Shown piece after piece: positions 1-6,455 of a DNA stretch of 6,478 nt. The notes below the pieces were generated by a model. The model did not search any database, was not told where the DNA came from, and was given only the letters and a program-made list of their open reading frames with translations. Where the stretch lies: assembly GCA_016839905.1 (NCBI GenBank), contig JAEOTJ010000071.1, positions 1-6,478 on the forward strand. The letters run 5' to 3'. This stretch comes from Promethearchaeota archaeon (GTDB taxonomy: Archaea > Asgardarchaeota > Lokiarchaeia > Sigynarchaeales > SOKP01). The position numbers and the translations under genes were made by a program. The number at the start of each line of letters is the position of its first letter. Positions within the stretch are counted from its first letter, which is position 1.

Positions 1-2112
1 ATAAATATCGGGCCACCATATATCAGTAGGTTCAACGAAAAAGTTCAGCTGTAGGCGATTTCTAGCATCAATCGCAGTACCTAGATGGGGTTCAATACCA
101 ATGTATTCTTCATGTTTATCTTGACTTGGTTCCATGCCATCTATAGCTTTAACATATTTTTCACTTGCTTTATAGAAATGAGGATAACTTAGATAGACAG
201 GTGACCACCTCAATGGGGCTAAATTAATAAATTCATTATGTTGGGCATAGGCAGGATTCTCTTTCCACATATCGTCCGTGAATTGGAACTTAAGCACAGG
301 TATGTCCTTAACGACATAATCTCCGGCATATTCAAACTTTGCTGCTCTCATCATTTTAGAGTCAAATATTTCTAAAGTTTCATCTTTAGTAATACCTGGA
401 TGGAATTGCGAACCAGTGCATCCTTTTAATTCGCTAGGTTCGGGCCAAGCATTTTCATATTTAACATCATTATATGAAACAAGCTGACCTACTTTATCAA
501 TATTTCCTTTTCCATGTCCCGTATAAACCTTGTATTTTTCTATAATTTGTAAATTTTTTCCATCATCTTCCTCTGACAATCCACTTATATATGCTTCATC
601 ATAACTAGCAGCAGTTCTAAAGAAACCAACGTGTGCTCTAGCTCTTTGATATTCTAATTTTGACTGGTTGATAATCCCATCAAAAGCAGAAAAAAGCCAT
701 TCATGAATAGTTCGTTGAGCTAAGAAACCACCATCATAATTTTCAAAAGCCCATAATGCGATATTATACATCCAACCATAACCAAGGTCACCTTTCTTCT
801 TATTGCGGTAGGCACAATTATTAGGGAATTCTTCCATAAGACTTCGGTAAATCCAAGGAGCAATTAGGTCGTCTATAACGTCATCTGTGATGCCAGACTC
901 TGAGGGAAAGTCATAAAATTCAGTTGTAAATTTACTTTTAATAAAATTTTTACTGGCAGTTTTTTCTCCACTGGTTGCATCAATAAGACCGGCAAGCTTA
1001 AACCAATGCTCGGTAGTAGCATCCTCTGGATTATCTGGATTATAAGTAAGGGAACCTTCCCTATCTGGATCCCATAACGCATCAGCGAGTCGATTAACAG
1101 CAATATCCCTAGCAGGATCGTTTTCATATCCCCAGTCAAAGGTAGTCATGTTCAAATCATCTGGACGAGATTTCCCTGCCCCTGAGGCCCATTTAGCAGG
1201 ATCTTTTCTACCATCAATATCAATATCTCCAACAAAATCCTGAGGATCATTAACACCAATCCCAAAGAGTTCACCAGTGTTTGGATCTAACCATAAAAAA
1301 TCTAATCCCTCTATAAAAAGTTCTACCATGGGCATTCGATCTCGCATCCATTCACTATTGAATACTTGATTAGGCTGAGGCATGATAACTGCTGAAACCC
1401 CATCCCATTGTGCTTTTATTACCTCTTTATTCTCCAGCAATTCAAGTGCTGTTGTTACGAGGGCTTCCTCTCTCATTCGTCGCATCATTTCAGGAAACAT
1501 TGTTTGAAATAATCCCATCTCAGCATTTTCATTAATTGCTTTCATGGTTCTTAAAGTTCCTAAATAACCCGGATTTACGTTTTGTATTGTATCTTTGTAA
1601 ATATTAATGTTAGGAGCGGATTCATTTCTCCACCATGTATATCTTGGAAATACTTCATACGTAATTATAGAATCATCATCATTCCATTCAACCGTTTCGG
1701 GATTCTTAATATTAGTTAATGCAAAAGCAAATGGTCCTACTTCTTTTAATTTTGGTTTTATACCAGTTATAAAATCAAATATTTCGGAATCTTCATCACT
1801 AAGATCTCCCGAAAGATCTCCCTCTATATCATATAAATAGAAATAAACCTTCTGTGTGGGTGCAGCTGAAGTATCTATGAATGCTTTCCATTTTTGACTC
1901 TCTATAGCTTTATCCTCTGATGAAGGAAGCGTAATATATTCTTTAATGCCTTTATCAATTAGCTTTTGAACGATATCCTTTGTTACAGAACTCATCGGAA
2001 TTAATCCAATTCCAAGGATTACTAAGCCTATTGCGAGAACCATTTTTCCCGTGCTTGGTCTCTTAACGTTAGTAACATGTTGTACAGAGCTATATTTTGG
2101 ATTATATTTCAT
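1..2112 (-). CDS. CD36/SR-BI/LIMP-2 family membrane protein, C-terminus outside the window
   Basis: The frame is open from ATG at 2112 to the left edge (704 residues, no stop). Residues 23-42 form an N-terminal membrane anchor, followed by an amphipathic stretch ending at W75, as in CD36 proteins. Family landmarks follow in order: a YFYLYDIEG strand (90-98), KEVGPFAF (123-130), TIHEWLF (468-474, matching the family's TVxELLWGY), KVYTGHGKGNIDK (528-540), FHPGITKDE (570-578), DIPVLKF (603-609), LSYPHFYKA (641-649), AIDGMEPSQDKHEEY (656-670) and RLQLNFFVEP (686-695). As I recall human LIMP-2, FHPxITKDE and the PHFY block match it best. Family members have two membrane helices around a beta-barrel ectodomain with a lipid-conducting tunnel; the second helix and last strands must lie beyond the edge. 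Residues about 240-465 have no counterpart in animal members, and only two cysteines are visible (433, 565). Weak SD-like GTGAAGAG precedes the ATG. Family assignment is firm; lipid binding or uptake at the cell surface is inference. Confidence 0.9.
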   Translation of the reverse strand, partial: MKYNPKYSSVQHVTNVKRPSTGKMVLAIGLVILGIGLIPMSSVTKDIVQKLIDKGIKEYITLPSSEDKAIESQKWKAFIDTSAAPTQKVYFYLYDIEGDLSGDLSDEDSEIFDFITGIKPKLKEVGPFAFALTNIKNPETVEWNDDDSIITYEVFPRYTWWRNESAPNINIYKDTIQNVNPGYLGTLRTMKAINENAEMGLFQTMFPEMMRRMREEALVTTALELLENKEVIKAQWDGVSAVIMPQPNQVFNSEWMRDRMPMVELFIEGLDFLWLDPNTGELFGIGVNDPQDFVGDIDIDGRKDPAKWASGAGKSRPDDLNMTTFDWGYENDPARDIAVNRLADALWDPDREGSLTYNPDNPEDATTEHWFKLAGLIDATSGEKTASKNFIKSKFTTEFYDFPSESGITDDVIDDLIAPWIYRSLMEEFPNNCAYRNKKKGDLGYGWMYNIALWAFENYDGGFLAQRTIHEWLFSAFDGIINQSKLEYQRARAHVGFFRTAASYDEAYISGLSEEDDGKNLQIIEKYKVYTGHGKGNIDKVGQLVSYNDVKYENAWPEPSELKGCTGSQFHPGITKDETLEIFDSKMMRAAKFEYAGDYVVKDIPVLKFQFTDDMWKENPAYAQHNEFINLAPLRWSPVYLSYPHFYKASEKYVKAIDGMEPSQDKHEEYIGIEPHLGTAIDARNRLQLNFFVEPTDIWWPDIY

Positions 2113-2142
2113 TCTCTTCACTTAGGTTTTTAATTTAGATTT

Positions 2143-2152
2143 TATTTAAATA
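2143..2152 (-). promoter_or_regulatory. Possible TATA box for the CD36-like gene
   Basis: TATTTAAATA is a self-complementary TATA-like element about 30-40 bases upstream of the ATG at 2112. That would leave a short leader containing the GTGAAGAG sequence. It is flanked by two copies of TAATTTAGA (2131-2139 and 2151-2159). The region is so AT-rich that such a match could be chance. A run of alternating TA at 2201-2215 is an alternative, but it would imply a leader of roughly 65 bases. Confidence 0.3.
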
Positions 2153-2226
2153 ATTTAGAATATGATTTCAATTTAAATTCTTGTATTTTATTGTGTATTC
2201 AATATATATATATAATTTTCTCTCAT

Positions 2227-2276
2227 TTGAAATCTTTATTAAGAGTTATATTGAAATCTTTAATATTCTTTATTAA
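2227..2276. repeat. Interleaved short direct repeats in the divergent promoter region
   Basis: TTGAAATCTTTA occurs exactly twice, at 2227-2238 and 2251-2262, a period of 24 bases. TCTTTATTAA also occurs twice, at 2233-2242 and 2267-2276. Repeats placed between two divergent genes could be binding sites for a regulator, but low complexity makes chance repeats common. Confidence 0.4.
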
Positions 2277-2284
2277 TATCTTAA

Positions 2285-2362
2285 TTAATTCATTATATAA
2301 AAAGAATTAAGGTGCAGATTTTCCCATTAATTCATAATTTAATTAAATAATGAAAGAATTAA
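2285..2362. repeat. Two successive dyad units of TTAATTC/GAATTAA
   Basis: Four copies of one 7-base box alternate in orientation: TTAATTC at 2285-2291, GAATTAA at 2304-2310, TTAATTC at 2327-2333 and GAATTAA at 2356-2362. The similarity runs beyond the box. TTAATTCATTAT (2285-2296) and TTAATTCATAAT (2327-2338) differ at one base, and AAAGAATTAA is identical at 2301-2310 and 2353-2362. A 12-base perfect palindrome, ATTTAATTAAAT, sits at 2337-2348 inside the second unit. It could be an operator for one or both flanking genes or a pair of weak hairpins; function is inferred only. Confidence 0.4.
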
Positions 2363-2470
2363 TCCAATTTTGTATAAAATAGAATTTTCCTTAAAAATAT
2401 TAATAAAAATATAATTTAATAACGTTTTTTTTGTTTGCACTTAAGGAGACTAATTCTTATTTTTTCTTGA

Positions 2471-2487
2471 TGATATATATTATTATA
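2471..2487 (+). promoter_or_regulatory. Possible TATA box for the methyltransferase gene
   Basis: TGATATATATTATTATA lies 36-52 bases before the ATG at 2523. That fits an archaeal TATA element giving a short leader. No Shine-Dalgarno sequence lies just before the ATG, which also fits a short or absent leader. A second AT block at 2501-2511 is too close to the start to be its TATA box. Base composition makes this a weak call. Confidence 0.3.
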
Positions 2488-2522
2488 GTAGATCAAAATT
2501 TTTTTAAATTATTTGATTTAAT

Positions 2523-3842
2523 ATGTCAGACATTCAAGAGGACTTAGTTAATTTAATAATAAGATTATTAAGTAAATTTTTAGAAGGAAAAATAAGGGAA
2601 TTACCAATTAAATATAGAAGAAATCCAAAAATTTTTCATTATTATAATGAAATAGTTCGAAATTGGAGTAAATTGAACTTTATCATTAATAAAACCATGC
2701 GAGCTTTAAACAAGCCAGAAATAAAAACTACTCTCGAGAGGGCTAAATTTCTATATATCACATGCCGAATTTGCTGTGAAAATGCTTCTAATAACGCAAT
2801 TAAAGATGAACTTAACACTTCGATGATAAAAGAGATGGATAAATTGCGGACTTTTTCTTGGGAAAAAGCTTTGGTTGGTAAATCAAATGAAGAACGATTA
2901 AGTATAAAAGAAGCAATACCAAGCTTTTTCATCAATAACCTGCTACAAGTTGTTTCATTCGAGTTTATAAAAGAAAATATTCGAATGATGAATGATAGAA
3001 ATCAACAAGAGTCGGTTTCCGTCCGTATTAATGATTTATCGAGGGATAACGCAGATATAAATCTTAAGATACAAATCCAAGAAGATCTAAAAAAAAACGG
3101 AATAAAATTCAAGCAAGATCCGGTAATTTCTGAAATTATTCATATTCCTTCTAAATTAAAATTTTTAATTTTTAAGAACAAATGGTACCAGAGAGGGAAT
3201 TTAATATTTCAAGATAAAGGTTCTGCTGCAGTAGTTAATGTCTTATCACCTAGCCCTAATGAACATATCTGTGATTTATGTGCTGCGCCTGGAATAAAAA
3301 CGAGTCAAATTGCACAATCAACATGTGATAAATCTTGTATAATTGGCTGTGAATTCAATACTGAACGCATGAATACTACTAAAAAATTACTGAATCATTA
3401 TAATGTCCTAAATGCTCATTTAATCAATGCTGATGGTATAAAATTTCCAGTCAGGTCTGATAAAAAATTTGATAAAATATTACTGGATGCTCCATGCACT
3501 GGGAGCGGTACTTTTCTTACAAATCCAGAACTCAAGTGGCGTCAAAATGAGAAATTTCTAAACCAAAATATAGTCCTACAGAAAAAATTACTTGATAGTG
3601 CCATCTCTCTCTTGAAACCCAATGGTATTCTTGTATATTCTACATGTAGTCTCTATCCTGAGGAAGGAGAATTACAGATATTAAAATTTTTAGATGATTT
3701 AGAACCCTTAGAATTGCCTGAATGGTTCTCACGAACTTATAAAATTAAAGATTCAGAGATTCCCGGAACGGGTAGATTATTCCCTTCTCTCCATAAGACA
3801 AAAGGATTCTTTATCGGAAAGTTCAAAAAAAAGGAAAGATAA
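2523..3842 (+). CDS. RsmB/NOP2/Sun-family RNA cytosine-5 methyltransferase with N-terminal NusB-like domain
   Basis: This 439-residue protein is predicted to transfer a methyl group from S-adenosylmethionine to carbon 5 of a cytosine in rRNA or tRNA. Residues about 1-130 are helical and resemble the NusB-like RNA-binding domain of RsmB, including NWSKLNFIINKTM (47-59). IPSFFINNLLQ (132-142) and VSVRIN (165-170) match the linker domain before the catalytic core. The core has the SAM loop CDLCAAPGIKT (250-260), acidic E277 after strand two, D304, motif IV LDAPCTGSG (321-329) and motif VI STCSLYPEE (373-381). C375 is the expected nucleophile and C325 the partner that releases the product. The end, GRLFPSLHKTKGFFIGKF (417-434), is the usual closing block. 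An in-frame TGA nine bases before the ATG fixes the start. Length and architecture match RsmB, but RNA target and position cannot be read from sequence. Confidence 0.93.
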   Translation: MSDIQEDLVNLIIRLLSKFLEGKIRELPIKYRRNPKIFHYYNEIVRNWSKLNFIINKTMRALNKPEIKTTLERAKFLYITCRICCENASNNAIKDELNTSMIKEMDKLRTFSWEKALVGKSNEERLSIKEAIPSFFINNLLQVVSFEFIKENIRMMNDRNQQESVSVRINDLSRDNADINLKIQIQEDLKKNGIKFKQDPVISEIIHIPSKLKFLIFKNKWYQRGNLIFQDKGSAAVVNVLSPSPNEHICDLCAAPGIKTSQIAQSTCDKSCIIGCEFNTERMNTTKKLLNHYNVLNAHLINADGIKFPVRSDKKFDKILLDAPCTGSGTFLTNPELKWRQNEKFLNQNIVLQKKLLDSAISLLKPNGILVYSTCSLYPEEGELQILKFLDDLEPLELPEWFSRTYKIKDSEIPGTGRLFPSLHKTKGFFIGKFKKKER

Positions 3843-3879
3843 TAATAGATTAATGTAAAAAACTTGTATATCTTTGATC

Positions 3880-4692
3880 ATGGCTGAAAGTAAAAGAACT
3901 TTTTGGAAAATTGGACAAATTGACGCCACGGGAGTTAGAGGTCCGCATGAGAAGGAATTGGAAGATATTAGCATTGCTAAACATCCCCTCTTTTTAAATC
4001 TAAATATGGATACATTGAAAAAGATTGTTGAAGAAGATATTGGTGGTAAAATTGAGAATATAGGATTTAATGAGGATTGGACGATTTCAATCGAAATGTT
4101 CCCTGAAGTGAATATTCACCTTGCTTACTCGTATTTCGGAGATGAGTTTGGAGATGGAATCGAAGCAGAGTTCAAGTTTTATTTTTCAGGAGATTGCGTG
4201 ACTTGGGTTCCAGGAGAAGATAGTGCGACTTATATAGATATTGTAATGGATTTTATAGAGAGACGATTGAAGAATGAAGATCCATTTGAAAAGGACTATG
4301 ATAAGAAAACGGAATTAATGGAAAAGGTTCTATTACAGAGAAATGAACCTTTCAAACTTCTAAAGGAGGAAGATCGGAATGAATTGGCAGAATTTATCGG
4401 CGGTAAAATATGGAAAACTACAGATGGATGGAGAATTAAACGAGAAATATTTCCTCAAATGTTTGTAGAACTTCTCTGGAATAACGAGAAAGGGCTTGAT
4501 ATCTCCTTTTCAGGAGAAAAACTCACCAAAATGAGTAGTTATCATACTGAGTTTGTTGGAATTTTTGTAATAAATCATATACTTCGGTTTATCACTGTAA
4601 AGAATGAACATCAAGAACTTCCAGATATTTGCTATATTATGTTTTCTCGTCTATTTACTAAAGAGAAAAATTGGGACCATAGAAGGATCTAA
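3880..4692 (+). CDS. Cytosolic protein of unknown function with two similar halves
   Basis: I do not recognise the family of this 270-residue, acidic protein. It has no signal peptide, membrane segment or metal-binding cysteine pattern, so it is probably cytosolic. It contains an internal duplication. Residues about 45-130 and 164-238 share IGGKI (54-58 and 173-177), a tryptophan-centred W(T/R)I strand, EMFPEV/EIFPQM (72-77 and 189-194), FSGD/FSGE (102-105 and 210-213) and a closing hydrophobic helix (119-130 and 226-238). An acidic and basic linker (131-163) joins the halves. ATG at 3880 is preferred over the in-frame TTG at 3874, which adds only two residues. It starts 37 bases after the methyltransferase stop on the same strand, so co-transcription is likely; a functional link to RNA modification is unsupported. 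The 37-base gap contains TTGTATATC, which could also give it its own promoter. Confidence 0.85.
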   Translation: MAESKRTFWKIGQIDATGVRGPHEKELEDISIAKHPLFLNLNMDTLKKIVEEDIGGKIENIGFNEDWTISIEMFPEVNIHLAYSYFGDEFGDGIEAEFKFYFSGDCVTWVPGEDSATYIDIVMDFIERRLKNEDPFEKDYDKKTELMEKVLLQRNEPFKLLKEEDRNELAEFIGGKIWKTTDGWRIKREIFPQMFVELLWNNEKGLDISFSGEKLTKMSSYHTEFVGIFVINHILRFITVKNEHQELPDICYIMFSRLFTKEKNWDHRRI

Positions 4693-4726
4693 ATGTATTT
4701 TTACAAAGACAATAGTTTTACATTTA
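4690..4726. terminator. Possible hairpin between convergent genes
   Basis: TAAATGTA (4690-4697) and TACATTTA (4719-4726) form a perfect 8-base inverted repeat with a 21-base loop. It overlaps the TAA stop of the two-repeat protein. T-rich tracts lie in the loop (4698-4702) and beyond. It sits in the 55-base gap between two converging genes, where termination from both sides is expected. The stem is weak, all A-T except one pair, and archaeal termination mainly needs T-runs, so the hairpin itself may not matter. Confidence 0.3.
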
Positions 4727-4747
4727 ATTAATAAATAATAGAAATGA

Positions 4748-6349
4748 TCATTTTTCTGATTTTATTAATTCTGTCATATTATTACATATAAAACAAGTTA
4801 ATCGTTCAGACTCTTGAAGATCAATAAAATCATTCACGGAAAGAGGATAAATTCTGTTACAATTTTTGCAAAAATATCCTATATTAAAATTATTGTTCTT
4901 ACATTTCTCACAAATAAAATGATCAAATTGCTCTCTTGCAATTGAGTGATAGGTTTGGCAGGAAGTGCAATAAACGCCGATCTTTAGATTTTTTTTTGCA
5001 ATCTCTTTTTTATCTTTCGATTCTGAAGAAGATATTATCCCTTTCTGATAATTTTCGTTTGATTTAACTCTTTTTCCATGATTGGTTTTTGAACTTTTTT
5101 TTTTTGTATCTTTATGGTTACCTTTTGCTTTAGCTACTTTAAAATATCTCTTTATGGTCAGAATTGAAGTAATTCCTAATATAACTAGTCCAATTATCAT
5201 GGGAATCATATAATCATAAAAAATAGTAGGATTATCTCTAAATAATATATGTAAGTCATATCCTATTGTTGTCTCTACAATGAAAAACTCGCCATCAGAA
5301 CTAATTTCTCCCCTAGGATATCCCCAAACTCCCTTTTTCCATAAAGGTACTTTGCTTGAACTTTCATATAATGATACTTCATGATCAAATCCCGTGGCAA
5401 GATATTTTCCATCAAGAGATAATGAGACAAAATTAAAAGCTTTAGAATTATCAGAAATATCAAGTAGTTTTAAATTAGTAGAAGTATTAATAAGAGAAAT
5501 CACATTTTCATCTGAAGTGATTGCAGCAAGAATGCTTCCATCTGAAGAAAGAGAGGATTGGCCATAAACAGGAGAATAATTATCTCTCTGCCAAATGGGA
5601 GTTGGGCTATCTTTTTTAAAATAAAAAATCTTTTCACCATAACTAGAAATTATTTTTTCTCCATTGTCTGAGATTAGGCAACTACGAGAAGTTTGAATGT
5701 TAGAAAGACTTTCATTAATCCATATTGGCGTTTTTGGATTATCAATGGTTTTATTGAAAAGATAAAGCTTTTCATCAATACCCATTGCAATATATGATCC
5801 ATTCGCGCTCATTGCTAAACTAATCTCGATGGGAGAACCAGTTAAGTCTAAAGAATATTCCCATAGTGGATTAGTAATATTAGTCTTAAAATAATAAAGG
5901 GACTTTTGGGTTGCAGCGGCAACGTATTGCCCATCATCTGAGATTTGAATGTCTATTACTGCTTTCTCATCAGAATACGTCCAAATGATTTTTGAATTCA
6001 ATGCATCAATAAAATATAGACTCTTCCCATCATCAACTCCTGCATAACGTGCCATAACTCCGCTTCCTGCCACGATATACCTTCCATCTAATGAGATTTT
6101 CGCAGAAGTCTGACCATCGGTCTCGATCTCCCATATTGGTGAGGGAGAATCCTTGGAGAAGTAATAAATCTTTTTTTCACTGCTTCCAACAACGAAATGT
6201 CCGTCCAATGAGGGCCTAGATATAGCTAAATGTTGATTGAAAGAAAAAAAGCTCCATGACCGTGATAAGAAGAATGGCATTCCTGATACCAATAAAAATG
6301 AACTTGAACAAATAATGATTATTAAATGTGGTATGAATTTTTTATTCAA
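4748..6349 (-). CDS. Secreted-side beta-propeller, single transmembrane helix, cytoplasmic double zinc ribbon
   Basis: This 533-residue protein of unknown function has a clear layout. Residues 5-24 are a basic-then-hydrophobic signal peptide or anchor. About eight WD40/PQQ-like blade repeats follow, with ISxDGxYIVAG...LYYF...PxW signatures whose DG/NG pairs lie near 49, 88, 139, 183, 229, 270, 313 and 352. They should form one propeller outside the cell. A helix (380-400, MIPMIIGLVILGITSILTI) crosses the membrane, with a Lys-rich linker (401-456) on the expected cytoplasmic side. Two zinc ribbons follow: C461/C464 with C480/C483, and C494/C497 with C519/C522. The topology suggests an extracellular binding domain linked to an intracellular contact module; ligand and partner are unknown. 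The start is TTG at 6349, with AAAAGGGT seven bases upstream. No ATG, GTG or TTG lies further upstream in frame, and the first internal ATG (residue 24) would remove the signal peptide. Confidence 0.88.
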   Translation of the reverse strand: MNKKFIPHLIIIICSSSFLLVSGMPFFLSRSWSFFSFNQHLAISRPSLDGHFVVGSSEKKIYYFSKDSPSPIWEIETDGQTSAKISLDGRYIVAGSGVMARYAGVDDGKSLYFIDALNSKIIWTYSDEKAVIDIQISDDGQYVAAATQKSLYYFKTNITNPLWEYSLDLTGSPIEISLAMSANGSYIAMGIDEKLYLFNKTIDNPKTPIWINESLSNIQTSRSCLISDNGEKIISSYGEKIFYFKKDSPTPIWQRDNYSPVYGQSSLSSDGSILAAITSDENVISLINTSTNLKLLDISDNSKAFNFVSLSLDGKYLATGFDHEVSLYESSSKVPLWKKGVWGYPRGEISSDGEFFIVETTIGYDLHILFRDNPTIFYDYMIPMIIGLVILGITSILTIKRYFKVAKAKGNHKDTKKKSSKTNHGKRVKSNENYQKGIISSSESKDKKEIAKKNLKIGVYCTSCQTYHSIAREQFDHFICEKCKNNNFNIGYFCKNCNRIYPLSVNDFIDLQESERLTCFICNNMTELIKSEK

Positions 6350-6356
6350 TAAAATG

Positions 6357-6364
6357 ACCCTTTT
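6357..6364 (-). promoter_or_regulatory. Ribosome binding site supporting the TTG start of the propeller gene
   Basis: Read on the minus strand this is AAAAGGGT, with its last base seven bases from the TTG at 6349. It is a partial match to the archaeal anti-Shine-Dalgarno sequence. It supports the TTG start, which the signal peptide also requires. Confidence 0.4.
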
Positions 6365-6445
6365 AAATCGAGAATATTTGTAATTTTAACTTTTTAGTCT
6401 TAATAATTTAATTTGTATTAATTAAGTATATCTTCATTTTAATGA

Positions 6446-6455
6446 TTTATAAAAG
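6446..6455. promoter_or_regulatory. Possible TATA box, orientation unclear
   Basis: TTTATAAAAG is a good archaeal TATA-like match on the plus strand, and nearly symmetric, so it could also act on the minus strand. On the plus strand it would serve a gene starting beyond the right edge; the ATG at 6465 is followed by a stop after two codons. On the minus strand it lies about 97 bases before the propeller gene's start, implying a leader of about 70 bases. Confidence 0.25.

Larger units (their letters stand above)
2113..2522. other. Divergent intergenic region without a gene
   Basis: These 410 bases separate the starts of the leftward CD36-like gene and the rightward methyltransferase gene. I see no convincing coding frame, tRNA or structured RNA; the sequence is almost entirely A and T. 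It must hold the promoters of both genes. Its visible content is TATA-like boxes, a set of short direct repeats (2227-2276), two dyad units built on TTAATTC/GAATTAA (2285-2362), and an isolated AAGGAG (2443-2448) that has no properly spaced start codon behind it. Confidence 0.7.

Noticed and set aside
873..1139. 88-codon open frame on the minus strand
   Set aside because: It lies inside the CD36-like gene in another frame on the same strand; the CD36 frame has family motifs on both sides and stays open through it.
1607..1840. 77-codon open frame on the plus strand
   Set aside because: Antisense to the N-terminal part of the CD36-like gene, with low-complexity Ser-rich translation and no recognisable domain.
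2113..2522. Structured RNA, tRNA or CRISPR in the long intergenic region
   Set aside because: There is no GC-rich stem, no tRNA-like arms and no regular repeat-spacer pattern; the repeats are short and unevenly spaced.
2470..2547. 25-codon open frame (ATG at 2470) following an AAGGAG at 2443-2448
   Set aside because: The AAGGAG ends 21 bases before the ATG, too far to be its ribosome binding site. The frame overlaps the methyltransferase start and its peptide is low complexity.
2642..2935. 97-codon open frame on the minus strand
   Set aside because: Antisense to the NusB-like domain of the methyltransferase; composition fits a shadow frame.
3874..3882. TTG at 3874 as the start of the two-repeat protein
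   Set aside because: An ATG six bases later in frame is the stronger start and nothing in the two extra residues is informative.
3777..3974. 65-codon open frame on the minus strand
   Set aside because: Antisense across the end of the methyltransferase and the start of the next gene, with no motif or start signal.
5275..5463. 62-codon open frame on the minus strand
   Set aside because: Overlaps the propeller gene in another frame; the propeller repeats continue through it.
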